Positions 8,762 to 17,265 of a stretch of DNA of 64,000 bases are shown here, one piece after another. Positions within the stretch are counted from its first letter, which is position 1. Each line of letters opens with the position of its first letter. Source of the DNA: Halorussus halophilus (lineage in GTDB: Archaea > Halobacteriota > Halobacteria > Halobacteriales > Haladaptataceae). Where the stretch lies: positions 1,984,001-2,048,000 of the forward strand of contig NZ_CP044523.1 in assembly GCF_008831545.1 (NCBI RefSeq). Reading direction: 5' to 3'. The notes under the pieces are model-generated. The model saw only the letters and a list, made by a program, of their open reading frames with translations, ran no database searches and was not told where the DNA came from. A program made the position numbers and the translations under genes.

Positions 8762-9673
8762 GCATTCGAAGCGTGGGTTTCACGAGAGGAAAAGCTACTG
8801 TTCGCGGAAAGAAGACCAGTGGAATTCAGCGACACAACGTAGTACCGACCGGACGTACACTCGACCAATACTCCGGGAGATACTGTGTTTCACCCGGTGT
8901 ACACGCTTGATACGGACTTGAAGTTGTAGGTGTGTTGGCCGCCGCCATCACTACGTGCGAAAACTGGATGTATTGCTCCGTGCAGCGCCTCAACGGCGTT
9001 GTATCCAAATCCTAGATTTGCTTCCGTAAGCGGTGCTCCAAAACTGTCGCTGCCAAACAACCCCTCGATTAGCGTAAAACCGCGTACACCCCGGGTGAGC
9101 TATTTCAAATCGCGGAGTACGCGCTCACCCAGGCACACTTCCTTGAAATCACTAATACCGCTTAGCTGGAGGCTTTCCGGGCCGCTTCCCGCGGATTTCG
9201 ATTGCCGAGTCAGAAGCGTCCATCTTACGAACACCATCGAACTATTACGAGACAGATGGAATTTCGACCGTACACCCACCTCTATCTTTCAATATCACTA
9301 ATTCACCGTCAGTACGTTTCGGCGAGCCCCCAGACAGAAATCGGCGATAGAAGGCTTGGAACGCTGGTCTACGAGACGACCGCCGTCCGCTCGACCAGAG
9401 CAGTTACAGCAACCCGCTATCGTTTTTGTACACACCGTAATGTTAGGCCTTCTTTCGGCTGAATTCCGGAGTGTACGTCGTTTCGCTTAAAGCTGTATTG
9501 GCGGAGTTGCGGTATTCTAGGGTGTCACGGCTTCAAACTCGGGTGTACGATTTGTGAAGTTCCATCCGAGTCTCTCGATACTCGCGCGATTCGTACACCC
9601 CGGCACGGAAGGTATATGCAGTGTCTCGACACGGGGATGTCATGGTCGGTACCGCGAGTTCGGCCATCGAACG
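8762..9673. other. gene-free stretch with recurrent GTGTAC/GTACAC motifs
   Basis: No gene can be supported in these 912 bp. The base composition is nearer even than in flanking genes. The hexamer GTGTAC or its complement GTACAC recurs at about 8855, 8897-8904 (palindromic GTGTACAC), 9084, 9270, 9428, 9471, 9543 and 9593. A minus-strand open stretch of some 65-70 codons ending at about 8891 reads in part like protein (GYNAVEALHGAIHP) but has no convincing start and a stop just upstream; it could be a gene remnant. Clear transposase motifs were not found. Confidence 0.55.
9541..9600. repeat. perfect 10-bp inverted repeat built on the GTGTAC motif
   Basis: GGGTGTACGA at 9541-9550 and its exact complement TCGTACACCC at 9591-9600, 40 bp apart. 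Both arms contain the GTGTAC motif that recurs across the gene-free stretch. This could be a pair of protein-binding sites or the edge of a decayed element. Confidence 0.7.
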
Positions 9674-10108
9674 TTACACGATCCGTCGAATATCCGGCCA
9701 GTGGAACCACCACGCCGCGCCCCACAGCAACACTACTCCGAGCGGAATCACGGTCAACCGTGAGCGGTTCGCCATTCCGACTGCGAATAATAGATGATTC
9801 GCGCCCGCGAGCGCGAGGAGGCCACCGGTCAGTCGCCTGTCCTCGTACCCCTCTCCCACCAACACCCCGACACCAGCACTCAGAACCGCCAACAGGTACA
9901 GCAGCGACCCTATCGGCCATGCGAGCAGTCGGCGCGGAAGCCCAGCGGTGTAGACGAACACGTAGTCCCAGACGGTGGTCACGTGCAAGGAATCGACGAT
10001 TGCCAACCCCCACGGGAAGACGAGACTGCCGTCGCCGAGAATCGTCCACGGAACGACGGTGAGCGCAAGAAGAGCCACCAGTCTAACGCTGTCGCCGTCG
10101 TCGCCCAT
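9674..10108 (-). CDS. small multi-pass membrane protein (TIGR04206-like)
   Basis: About 144 residues with four hydrophobic segments (roughly 10-30, 40-60, 63-85 and 95-140), so an integral membrane protein. It resembles the haloarchaeal family TIGR04206, a call made from recall of its typical size and features rather than a search. An alternative GTG start at 10114 overlaps the drg stop as GTGA; the ATG at 10108 is preferred only weakly. It is probably co-transcribed with and coupled to drg. Function unknown. Confidence 0.7.
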   Translation of the reverse strand: MGDDGDSVRLVALLALTVVPWTILGDGSLVFPWGLAIVDSLHVTTVWDYVFVYTAGLPRRLLAWPIGSLLYLLAVLSAGVGVLVGEGYEDRRLTGGLLALAGANHLLFAVGMANRSRLTVIPLGVVLLWGAAWWFHWPDIRRIV

Positions 10109-10110
10109 CG

Positions 10111-11220
10111 TCACTTGCGCACGACGAGACGAAGCACGTCTTCGTCGGCGAGTTCGTGGCCCATGCCGACCTGCTGTTCGTCGTGTTTTGCGCTCGGACC
10201 GGAGACGCGTGCGAAGCGGAACCGCTGTTCTAGGTCGCCGCCGAGGTGGTGGCAGGCGTCTTCGATTGTCGAACCGCGGGGCAACACGAGCGGTTCGTCG
10301 TAGTCCACGCCGCGGCCCGGTTTGTCCATGTAGATTCGCATCAGGCCGAGCGCCTCCCAGATGTGTTCTTTGAGCGATTCGAGACCCTTCTCCTCCTCCG
10401 CGGAGATGAAGATGGCTTCTTCGGGGTCGATGTCGTGGTCGCGCAGGTCGTCTTTGACCGTCTCGATGTAGTCCGGTTCGATGAGGTCCACCTTGTTCAC
10501 CGAGACGATGGAGGGCAGGTACTCCCGGTTGTCCATCACGCCGTCCACGAGGCGGTCGATGTCCAACTGCTCGCGGATGGTCACGTCGGCGTTGACGTAG
10601 CCCTGCTCGCGCAAGACTTCCTTCACGACGTTCTCGGACATTTCCAAGTCCACGCTGGAGGTGACCCGGATGCCACCCTTCCCTTTCTTCGCGATCTTGA
10701 CGCTCGGTGGCCCTTGGTCGAGTCGAATCTTGTTCGCGTACAACTCCTGTTTGAGCTTGTCGTACTGCTCGATTTCGAACACCGAGAGGACGAACACCAC
10801 GAGGTCTGCGGCCCGCACGACCGAGAGGACTTCTTGGCCGCCGCCGCGTCCGTGGGCCGCGCCTTCGATGAGGCCCGGCACGTCTAACAGTTGGATGTTT
10901 GCGCCGTTGTACTGGAGCATCCCCGGATTCACGTTCAGCGTGGTGAACTCGTACTCGCCGGTCTCGCTCTCGGCGGCGGTGAGCGAGTTCAGCAGTGTGG
11001 ACTTCCCGACGCTGGGGAATCCGACGAACGCGACGGTGGCGTCGCCAGTCTTCTCGACGGCGTAGCCTTCCCCGCCGCCCGCGGAGGACTGGTTTCGTAG
11101 CTTCTCTTTCTTCTCCGCGAGTTTCGACTTCAGCCGACCGATGTGCGCCTCGGTAGACTTGTTGTACGGCGTCTCCGCTATCTCTTCGCGGAGGTCTTCG
11201 ATTTCCTCCTCCAGTCCCAT
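10111..11220 (-). CDS. drg: Drg/Obg-family GTP-binding protein with TGS domain
   Basis: Cytoplasmic GTPase of the DRG family (369 aa), linked to ribosome function and conserved in archaea and eukaryotes. An N-terminal coiled helix (residues 1-45) precedes the G domain: G1 GFPSVGKST at 67-75, G3 DVPGLIEGA, G4 NKVD and G5 ISAEE. The C-terminal TGS domain is about residues 295-369. The frame is open to 11307, but the ATG at 11220 gives the canonical MGLEEEIEDL start. It lies next to the ribosomal protein L11 gene, in keeping with a translation role. Confidence 0.93.
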   Translation of the reverse strand: MGLEEEIEDLREEIAETPYNKSTEAHIGRLKSKLAEKKEKLRNQSSAGGGEGYAVEKTGDATVAFVGFPSVGKSTLLNSLTAAESETGEYEFTTLNVNPGMLQYNGANIQLLDVPGLIEGAAHGRGGGQEVLSVVRAADLVVFVLSVFEIEQYDKLKQELYANKIRLDQGPPSVKIAKKGKGGIRVTSSVDLEMSENVVKEVLREQGYVNADVTIREQLDIDRLVDGVMDNREYLPSIVSVNKVDLIEPDYIETVKDDLRDHDIDPEEAIFISAEEEKGLESLKEHIWEALGLMRIYMDKPGRGVDYDEPLVLPRGSTIEDACHHLGGDLEQRFRFARVSGPSAKHDEQQVGMGHELADEDVLRLVVRK

Positions 11221-11330
11221 TACCAGAGAGTGGGCTACGCTCGCCGAAAAACCCTTTCGTTCGGCGGGGCGACTCTCCGCGACACAGGACTTCGGTACGT
11301 TAATCAATACCTAGCAATCACGCCCAAACG

Positions 11331-11534
11331 ATGCCCGGCCCCTCCACGTTTCGGGACAGCACACAGATAGTTCTCCCCGCCGACGAGTTGGAGGGGCTCG
11401 AAGCGGAGTTGCAAGCGCAGTTTACAGTTAGCATCTTCAAGCCAGCGGAGGATTGGGCTCGCATCATCGGCAGTCCGGTCGAAATCGAGGAAGCGACCGA
11501 GTTCCTCTCCCGTCACGGCGTCAGTCTGCCTTGA
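11331..11534 (+). CDS. small conserved haloarchaeal protein (VNG_1110C-like)
   Basis: A 67-residue acidic protein lying just before rpl11. Its size, start (MPGPSTFRDSTQIVLP) and place match the small conserved gene found before rpl11 in Halobacterium (VNG_1110C type), recalled rather than searched. No known domain, signal or membrane segment is visible. It begins 110 bp from the divergent drg gene, so the two share a promoter region. Function unknown. Confidence 0.7.
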   Translation: MPGPSTFRDSTQIVLPADELEGLEAELQAQFTVSIFKPAEDWARIIGSPVEIEEATEFLSRHGVSLP

Positions 11535-11596
11535 GGACCGGATTGGTGGTCTGCTCGGGGGAGAGAACTTCCCAAGCCGCAGACGGAAAGATAACT

Positions 11597-11603
11597 CTTA
11601 AAA
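11597..11603 (+). promoter_or_regulatory. TATA-like box of rpl11
   Basis: CTTAAAA, centred about 27 bp before the rpl11 ATG at 11627. The position implies an essentially leaderless mRNA. rpl11 thus has its own promoter, separate from the rpl1 transcript, as in Halobacterium. Confidence 0.6.
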
Positions 11604-11626
11604 CCGCCGCGCGGGTTCGTACAGAC

Positions 11627-12106
11627 ATGGCTGATACAATCGAAGTACTCGTACCCGGTGGTCAGGCCGACCCCGGCCCGCCGCTCGGCCCGGAACTCGG
11701 CCCGACCGCGGTCAACGTGCAGGACGTCGTCAACGACATCAACGAACAGACCGAAGCCTTCGACGGCACCGAGGTCCCCGTGACCATCACCGTCGAAGAC
11801 GACGGGAGCTACGAGATCGAAGTCGGTGTCCCGCCGACGGCCGCGCTCATCAAGGACGAGGCCGGATTCGACACCGGTAGCGGCGAGCCCCAGAAGGACT
11901 TCGTCGCGGACATCTCCATCGAACAAGTCAAGACCATTGCCGAGCAGAAGTCCCCGGACCTGCTCGCCTACGACACGAAGAACGCCGCGAAGGAAGTCGT
12001 CGGCACCTGCGCCTCGCTCGGCGTCACCATCGAGGGCGACGACGCACGAGAGTTCAAAGAGAAGGTCGACGCCGGCGAGTACGACGACGTGCTGGTCGAA
12101 GCGTAA
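11627..12106 (+). CDS. rpl11: 50S ribosomal protein L11
   Basis: Protein of the GTPase-associated centre of the large subunit (159 aa). It starts MADTIEVLVPGGQADPGPPL, containing the conserved Gly/Pro loop of L11, and has the rRNA-binding C-terminal domain from about residue 75 (PPTAALIKDEAG). I start at the ATG at 11627 because of this conserved N-terminus and the TATA-like box upstream; the longer open frame from 11453 overlaps the preceding gene. T-rich stretches after the stop (12119-12129) could end the transcript. Confidence 0.96.
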   Translation: MADTIEVLVPGGQADPGPPLGPELGPTAVNVQDVVNDINEQTEAFDGTEVPVTITVEDDGSYEIEVGVPPTAALIKDEAGFDTGSGEPQKDFVADISIEQVKTIAEQKSPDLLAYDTKNAAKEVVGTCASLGVTIEGDDAREFKEKVDAGEYDDVLVEA

Positions 12107-12284
12107 TTGACGACGCCGATTTTCTTCGATTCTCCGAGTCAAGAGTCACGACGCCCGTGATAGCTCGTGATAACATCTTCGCGCGCACGCAGGCGAGACC
12201 CTCGCCAACGACTCTCGTGCCGAAACCAGTTCTTTCGGCCCGCTCGCCCACGTGAACGGTCGCCAGACTGCCACTGCTTCGACG

Positions 12285-12379
12285 GGTTTAAGTTTCGGAT
12301 GGCCTTCCGTTCCGAGTGAGACAGGCTTAGCCTGTTTCACTGACCCGTAGGAGCATCCTGCGTACTACGGAGGTGAACA
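12285..12379 (+). promoter_or_regulatory. rpl1 promoter and L1-binding mRNA leader
   Basis: A TATA-like GTTTAAG (about 12286-12292) should start transcription near 12312, leaving a leader of about 70 nt before the rpl1 ATG at 12380. The leader contains an 11-bp hairpin: GTGAGACAGGC (12316-12326), loop TTA, GCCTGTTTCAC (12330-12340), one pair being G-U. In Halobacterium the L1-L10-L12 mRNA has a 74-nt leader that mimics the L1 site of 23S rRNA. The same autogenous control by L1 is inferred here. GGAGGTGA (12369-12376) is a likely ribosome-binding site. Confidence 0.8.
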
Positions 12380-13018
12380 ATGGCAGATCAGGAAATAGAG
12401 CAAGCAGTTGCAAGCGCACTCGAGGACCGACCTGAGCGGAACTTCCGCGAGACGGTGGACCTCGCTATCAACTTGCGTGACCTAGACCTTAACGAACCGT
12501 CGAACCGTGTAGACGAGAGTATCGTCCTCCCTGCCGGGACTGGACAAGAGACGAAGATCGTCGTGTTCGCGGAAGGCGAGACGGCACTTCGTGCGGAAGA
12601 CGTTGCAGACGAAGTCTTCGACAGCGACGAACTCGAAGACCTCGGAGGCGACGACGACCGCGCGAAGGACCTCGCCGACGAAACCGACTTCTTCATCGCC
12701 GAGGCGGCACTGATGCAAGACATCGGTCGCTACCTCGGTACCATTCTCGGCCCCCGAGGGAAGATGCCCGAACCACTCCAACCCGACGACGACGTCGTCG
12801 AGACTGTCAACCGTATGAAGAATACGGTGCAGCTTCGGAGTGGCGACCGGCGCACCTTCCACACCCGCGTTGGCGCGGAGGACATGGACGCGGAGGAAAT
12901 CGCCGACAACATCGACGTCATCCTTCGCCGACTTCACTCCGACCTGGAGAAGGGTCCACTCAACATCGACAGCGTCTTCGTGAAGACGACGATGGGGCCC
13001 GCCAAGGAGGTAGCCTAA
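12380..13018 (+). CDS. rpl1: 50S ribosomal protein L1
   Basis: Protein of the L1 stalk (212 aa), which helps deacylated tRNA leave the ribosome. It also represses its own operon by binding the mRNA leader in archaea. The block [11 protein letters not shown] (about residues 126-136) is the L1 signature, and the end ([11 protein letters not shown]) is typical of archaeal L1. It is first in the L1-L10-L12 operon, with a 1-bp gap before rpl10. Confidence 0.97.
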   Translation: MADQEIEQAVASALEDRPERNFRETVDLAINLRDLDLNEPSNRVDESIVLPAGTGQETKIVVFAEGETALRAEDVADEVFDSDELEDLGGDDDRAKDLADETDFFIAEAALMQDIGRYLGTILGPRGKMPEPLQPDDDVVETVNRMKNTVQLRSGDRRTFHTRVGAEDMDAEEIADNIDVILRRLHSDLEKGPLNIDSVFVKTTMGPAKEVA

Positions 13019-13019
13019 C

Positions 13020-14060
13020 ATGTCGGCCGAAGCCGAACGCAAGACCGAGACCATTCCCGAGTGGAAGCGCGAAGAGGTCGACGACCTCGTGGACCTCATC
13101 GACGGCTACAGCAGCGTCGGCATCGTCAACGTCGCTGGCATCCCGTCTCGCCAGCTTCAGACGATGCGCCGCAACCTGCACGGGAGTGCAGAGCTTCGCA
13201 TCAGCCGGAACACGCTCCTCTCGCGCGCGCTCGACGAAGTCGATGCGGGCGTCGAAGAGCTGAACGAGTACGTCGCTGGCGAGGTGGGTCTCATCGGCAC
13301 GAACGACAACCCCTTCGGACTGTACAAACAGCTCGAAGAGTCGAAGAGTCCGGCACCCATCGGTGCTGGCGAAGTCGCGCCGAACGACATCATGATTCCG
13401 GAAGGCGACACTGGTGTCGATCCGGGTCCGTTCGTGGGCGAACTCCAGAGCATCGGTGCGGCGGCACGCATCATGGACGGTTCCATCCAAGTCACCGAGG
13501 ACAGCCTCGTCGTCGAAGAAGGCGAAGAGGTCTCCGCGGACGTCGCGAACGTCCTCGCGGAACTCGGCATGGAACCCAAAGAGGTCGGACTCGACCTCAG
13601 CGGCGTCTACTCCGACGGCGTCCTCTTCGAGGCCGACGAACTGGCCATCGACGTCGAGGAGTACCGCGCAGACGTCGAGGCTGCCGCGGCCCGCGCTCGG
13701 AACCTCTCGGTCAACGCGGTCTACCCGACCGCCCAGACCACGCCGACGCTCATCCAGAAGGCAGAAGGCGAGGCCAAGAGCCTCGGTCTGTCGGCGTCCG
13801 TCGAGAGCCCGGACCTCGCGGACGACCTCGTGAGCAAGGCCGACGGCCAAGTGCGCGCACTTGCTGCTCAGATTGACGACGAAGAAGCACTGCCCGAGGA
13901 GCTTCGTGACATCGACGCTCCCGCCGCTGGCAGTGGTTCAACGGAAGACGAATCGACCGACGAAGAAACTGAATCCGAAGCCGAGGAAGACGACACCGAC
14001 GAGGACGAAGACGACGACGGGTCCGACGGTGGCGAAGGTCTCGGTGCGATGTTCGGATAA
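13020..14060 (+). CDS. rpl10: 50S ribosomal protein L10 (P0 type)
   Basis: Base of the ribosomal stalk (346 aa); it binds 23S rRNA by its N-terminal domain and L12 dimers by its C-terminal helices. The N-terminal domain (about 1-110) includes [24 protein letters not shown]. The C-terminal end is a very acidic hinge and finishes GLGAMFG, the conserved tail that recruits translation GTPases. Length is usual for archaeal P0-like L10. It is co-transcribed with rpl1 and rpl12. Confidence 0.96.
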   Translation: MSAEAERKTETIPEWKREEVDDLVDLIDGYSSVGIVNVAGIPSRQLQTMRRNLHGSAELRISRNTLLSRALDEVDAGVEELNEYVAGEVGLIGTNDNPFGLYKQLEESKSPAPIGAGEVAPNDIMIPEGDTGVDPGPFVGELQSIGAAARIMDGSIQVTEDSLVVEEGEEVSADVANVLAELGMEPKEVGLDLSGVYSDGVLFEADELAIDVEEYRADVEAAAARARNLSVNAVYPTAQTTPTLIQKAEGEAKSLGLSASVESPDLADDLVSKADGQVRALAAQIDDEEALPEELRDIDAPAAGSGSTEDESTDEETESEAEEDDTDEDEDDDGSDGGEGLGAMFG

Positions 14061-14081
14061 CAACCTTACACACTACTAACA

Positions 14082-14417
14082 ATGGAATACGTTTACGCTG
14101 CGCTCATCCTGAACGAATCGGGCGAAGAGATCAACGAAGAGAACCTCACCAACGTGCTCGACGCTGCTGGCGTCGATGTCGAGGAATCCCGCGTCAAGGC
14201 GCTCGTCGCCGCGCTGGAGGACGTCGATATCGACGAGGCAGTCGAGCAGGCCGCGGCAGTTCCCGCTGGCGGTGCCGCAGCAGGCGGCGCAGTCGAGGGC
14301 AGTGCCGACGAAGGCGGCGACGACGAAGCCGAAGAGGAAGAGGCCGAAGCAGAGGAAGAAGAGGACGACGGCGACGACGAGGCAGACGGCGAAGGTCTCG
14401 GCGAACTCTTCGGGTAA
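14082..14417 (+). CDS. rpl12: 50S ribosomal protein L12 (P1 type)
   Basis: Stalk protein (111 aa) that recruits and activates elongation factors. The N-terminal dimerisation domain starts [16 protein letters not shown]. An Ala/Gly hinge and a long Glu/Asp run follow, and the protein ends GEGLGELFG, matching the L10 tail. Last gene of the L1-L10-L12 operon; a T-rich stretch after the stop is a possible terminator. Confidence 0.96.
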   Translation: MEYVYAALILNESGEEINEENLTNVLDAAGVDVEESRVKALVAALEDVDIDEAVEQAAAVPAGGAAAGGAVEGSADEGGDDEAEEEEAEAEEEEDDGDDEADGEGLGELFG

Positions 14418-14562
14418 CTCCGCAACTCGAAACTCGATTTCTTTCGCGCGCAAGTCGGTCAGCGGCGGCGCTCGCGCGCAACTAGTATAAAAACTTACTC
14501 CTCGTTTTCCGGGTCGGTGACCGCTCGGGAGGTATAACCTACTTCCGACCGACGTGTTAGAT

Positions 14563-15327
14563 ATGACGAACAAACTCACTCGTCGCAGTCTACTCGGTGC
14601 GGGCGTAGTTGGAGTGTCGGCCGTGTTCGCGGGCGTTCTCGGCCTCGGGACGTCCGGTCGTAAACGCGACCAAGTCACGCGCGAAGTCGAGTTCGACGGC
14701 GACACGTTGAGTGCTGAAACCGACAACGGCGACGTGACTGTCAATCGTACAGATGGCGACGCGGTGCAGGTGCGCGCGGTCAAGACCGCAACGGGGTTGG
14801 CCAAACTCAGCGCGGCGGCACTCGACGTGAGTCGCAACGATGGACATCTCCGTATCGCCGGGAAGACGAAGAACGTGCTGTTCGGGAGCGTCTCCATCTC
14901 GCTCGAAATCGACGTTCCGGAGGACGTCGAAGTCGATACTGCCGAATCGAAGAACGGCGACGCAATCGTCCAAAACGTCGAGGGCTACGTCTCGGTTCGC
15001 TCGATGAACGGCGACGTGCGTGCCTACGGAGTGACTGGTGTCGAGTCCGCGGAGACCGAGAACGGCGACGTGGACGTCGCAGTTGCCAACGTCCGGAGCG
15101 ACGTTTCGATTCGCTCGAAGAACGGTGACGTTTCGGCCGCACTCGCTACGGACGTAGACGCGACTGTCCTCGCACGGACGACCAACGGCGACGTGACGAA
15201 CAACGGTCTTCCGCTCGAATCGGTCGAAGCGGGAGAGAATCGAATCCGTGGGACGCTCGGCGACGGTATCCACGACGTGACAGTCGAGACGACGAACGGC
15301 GACGTCTCGCTACGCGCGCTGAACTGA
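14563..15327 (+). CDS. Tat-exported beta-helix protein of DUF4097 type
   Basis: The product (254 aa) starts with a twin-arginine signal (TRRSLLGAGVVGVSAVFAG), then consists of repeated strands each carrying an N-G-D-(V/A) turn. At least seven occur, such as TDNGDVTV, SKNGDAIV, SMNGDVRA and TTNGDVSL, spaced roughly 20-30 residues apart. This is the pattern of DUF4097 putative adhesin-like repeat proteins, which fold as a right-handed beta-helix. It is probably tethered or free at the cell surface. The ATG at 14563 is chosen to place the Arg pair near the N-terminus; a GTG at 14554 is also possible. Function unknown. Confidence 0.85.
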   Translation: MTNKLTRRSLLGAGVVGVSAVFAGVLGLGTSGRKRDQVTREVEFDGDTLSAETDNGDVTVNRTDGDAVQVRAVKTATGLAKLSAAALDVSRNDGHLRIAGKTKNVLFGSVSISLEIDVPEDVEVDTAESKNGDAIVQNVEGYVSVRSMNGDVRAYGVTGVESAETENGDVDVAVANVRSDVSIRSKNGDVSAALATDVDATVLARTTNGDVTNNGLPLESVEAGENRIRGTLGDGIHDVTVETTNGDVSLRALN

Positions 15328-15367
15328 CACGAACGTTTAAATCCGAACCCGGGACCAACTCCCGGCG

Positions 15368-16609
15368 ATGCAGGCGTTCGGCACGCAACTGGCCTTCTCC
15401 CTCGACGCGTCGGCGATGGCGGTCGCGTTCGTCGTCGGTGGCATCTGTCTCGGAACGCTGAGCGGACTCGTACCGGGACTGCACGTCAACAACCTCGCGT
15501 TGCTCCTCGTCGCCGCGGCACCTGCGATTCCCGGTCCGCCGGGACTCGTCGGCGCGGCGATGCTCGCGGCGGGCGTCGTCCACTCGTTTCTGGACGTGGT
15601 CCCGGCGCTCGCGCTCGGCGTCCCCGACGCCGCGATGGCCGCGACGGCACTGCCCGCGCATCGACTCGTCATCGCTGGCCGGGGGAGAGAAGCAGTCAGA
15701 CTCTCCGCGATGGGGAGCGGACTCGCGGTCTGTTTCGCGGTACCACTCGCAGTTCCGGTCACGATGGTGATGACGACTGCGTATCCCGTCGTCAAAGCCC
15801 ACCTCTCGCTCGTCTTGGGTGGGGTAACTGCGTTCCTCCTCCTCACCGAAGGGTCGCTCCGGGCGGGAGTCGGCGGCGCGGCCGGTTTCGCCGGAAGCGC
15901 CGCGCTCGGATACGCCACTCTCGACATCGTGCCGACCGCGCCGCTCGACGCAGGGAGCATGCTCACACCCCTCTTTGCCGGACTGTTCGGCGCGCCGATA
16001 TTGCTTGAAGCCATCTCCGGCGCTGGCGTGCCACGACAGGACGACGCTGTCGTCGCCTCGACGCCGAAGACAGTCGTTATCACGGCGTTCGCGGGCGCGT
16101 TCGCCGGTGCCATCGTCGGCTACCTTCCGGGCGTCTCGGGTGCCATCGCGGCGGTCGTCGCGCTGGCGCTCGTCCCCGGTTCGACCGAAGCGCGCGGATT
16201 CGTCGTGGCGACGAGCGGGGTGAACACGGCAAACACGATTTTCGCGCTGTTCGCTCTCGCCGCGCTCGGAACGCCACGAACCGGAGTCATGGTCGCGCTC
16301 GAAGACACCGGCGCGCCGGTCAACCTGCCACTTCTGCTCGCCAGCGCGTTACTCGCCGGAATAGCTGGCTTCGCGCTCGTCTTGCTGGTCGGCGACCGAT
16401 ACCTGCGGGTGGTCGGGTCGATAGACTACACGAAACTGTCGGTCGCTATTCTCCTCCTGCTCGGCACGCTGAGTTGGCTCTTCGCGGGACTGCTCGGCGT
16501 CGTCGTTCTCGTCGTGGCGACGCTCGTCGGTCTCGTCCCCGCCCAGTTCGGCGCGCGTCGCGTCCACCTGATGGGGGTGTTACTCGGGCCGTTGCTCCTC
16601 GGCGTGTGA
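15368..16609 (+). CDS. TctA-like (DUF112) membrane permease
   Basis: Multi-pass membrane protein (413 aa, about 11-12 hydrophobic segments) related to the large membrane subunit of tripartite tricarboxylate transporters. The motif GLVPGLHVNN (about residues 36-45) and its second-half counterpart YLPGVSGAIAA are the family's repeated Gly-Pro signatures. No small membrane or periplasmic binding subunit is adjacent, so this stand-alone archaeal form may work differently from bacterial TctABC. GTTTAAA at about 15335-15341 is a suitable leaderless promoter. The 3' end overlaps the convergent gene by 30 bp. Confidence 0.85.
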   Translation: MQAFGTQLAFSLDASAMAVAFVVGGICLGTLSGLVPGLHVNNLALLLVAAAPAIPGPPGLVGAAMLAAGVVHSFLDVVPALALGVPDAAMAATALPAHRLVIAGRGREAVRLSAMGSGLAVCFAVPLAVPVTMVMTTAYPVVKAHLSLVLGGVTAFLLLTEGSLRAGVGGAAGFAGSAALGYATLDIVPTAPLDAGSMLTPLFAGLFGAPILLEAISGAGVPRQDDAVVASTPKTVVITAFAGAFAGAIVGYLPGVSGAIAAVVALALVPGSTEARGFVVATSGVNTANTIFALFALAALGTPRTGVMVALEDTGAPVNLPLLLASALLAGIAGFALVLLVGDRYLRVVGSIDYTKLSVAILLLLGTLSWLFAGLLGVVVLVVATLVGLVPAQFGARRVHLMGVLLGPLLLGV

Positions 16610-17113
16610 GTCGGAGTGCGACGGGCCACTTTCGCTCTCGCTCTCCAGAATCCGCTTGGTGCGCTTGTGCCGCTCCCGAAACATGGGTTCGAAGCCGACC
16701 CATCCGAGCGAGCCGAGTTTTCCCCCTACCAAGGGGAGTTCGTACTCGACGGTGTCCCAGACGACCGTTCCACCGTCTTCAGCGTAGAAGCGGTGGGTAT
16801 GGGTCCACGACGGGAACGGGCCGTCCGCCATCTCGTCTTCGAAGACGGCGTGGTCGTCCTCGCGTTCGCGCTTCGTGACGTGTGACACCCACGACTGGCG
16901 CGGACCGACGCCGAACGGTTGGAGCGACATGTGTGCCTCCGCACCTTCTTCGAGAAGTTCGGGGTCCCGCTCGCCGTCTGGACCGTACACCGTCTCGACC
17001 CGGAGGTTCATCCAACTGGGCGTGAGTGCCTCCAACCCTTCGACGCGGGAGTGAAACTCCCACACCTCGTCTAGTGGGGCGTCTACCCAGACGTGGCGCT
17101 GGTAGGTGGGCAT
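16580..17113 (-). CDS. SRPBCC (START-like) domain protein
   Basis: A 177-residue protein with the helix-grip fold of the SRPBCC superfamily: YQRHVWVDAPLDEVWEFHSRVEGLE at the start, central strands, and a long C-terminal helix with MFRERHKRTKRILE. It probably binds a hydrophobic ligand. The ATG at 17113 (MPTYQRHV) is preferred to the longer frame. The last 30 bp overlap the convergent permease gene. A related but distinct SRPBCC protein is at 62139-62669. Ligand unknown. Confidence 0.8.
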   Translation of the reverse strand: MPTYQRHVWVDAPLDEVWEFHSRVEGLEALTPSWMNLRVETVYGPDGERDPELLEEGAEAHMSLQPFGVGPRQSWVSHVTKREREDDHAVFEDEMADGPFPSWTHTHRFYAEDGGTVVWDTVEYELPLVGGKLGSLGWVGFEPMFRERHKRTKRILESESESGPSHSDSHAEEQRPE

Positions 17114-17265
17114 ACGTAACTGTAGTGACAGCGACGACAAAACTCCGGTGGCAGTGGCAGTCCGACTGCTCGCCAGCGGCCAGTCGTCGTCGGGGCGACA
17201 CGCGACGGCAACTATTGCCTGTCACATCGAGCGTTTATATGCCCGGAACCGCGTACTGAATGCAC

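Noticed and set aside
9075-9105. Type IV pilin-like GFTLIE on the minus strand
   Set aside because: It is bacterial in style, lacks a basic leader and a long hydrophobic helix, and haloarchaeal pilins use a different signal. Chance match.
8762-9673. Replication origin in the gene-free motif-rich stretch
   Set aside because: No orc1/cdc6 gene is nearby and the repeats do not resemble known haloarchaeal origin boxes as I recall them. Kept only as an unexplained motif cluster.
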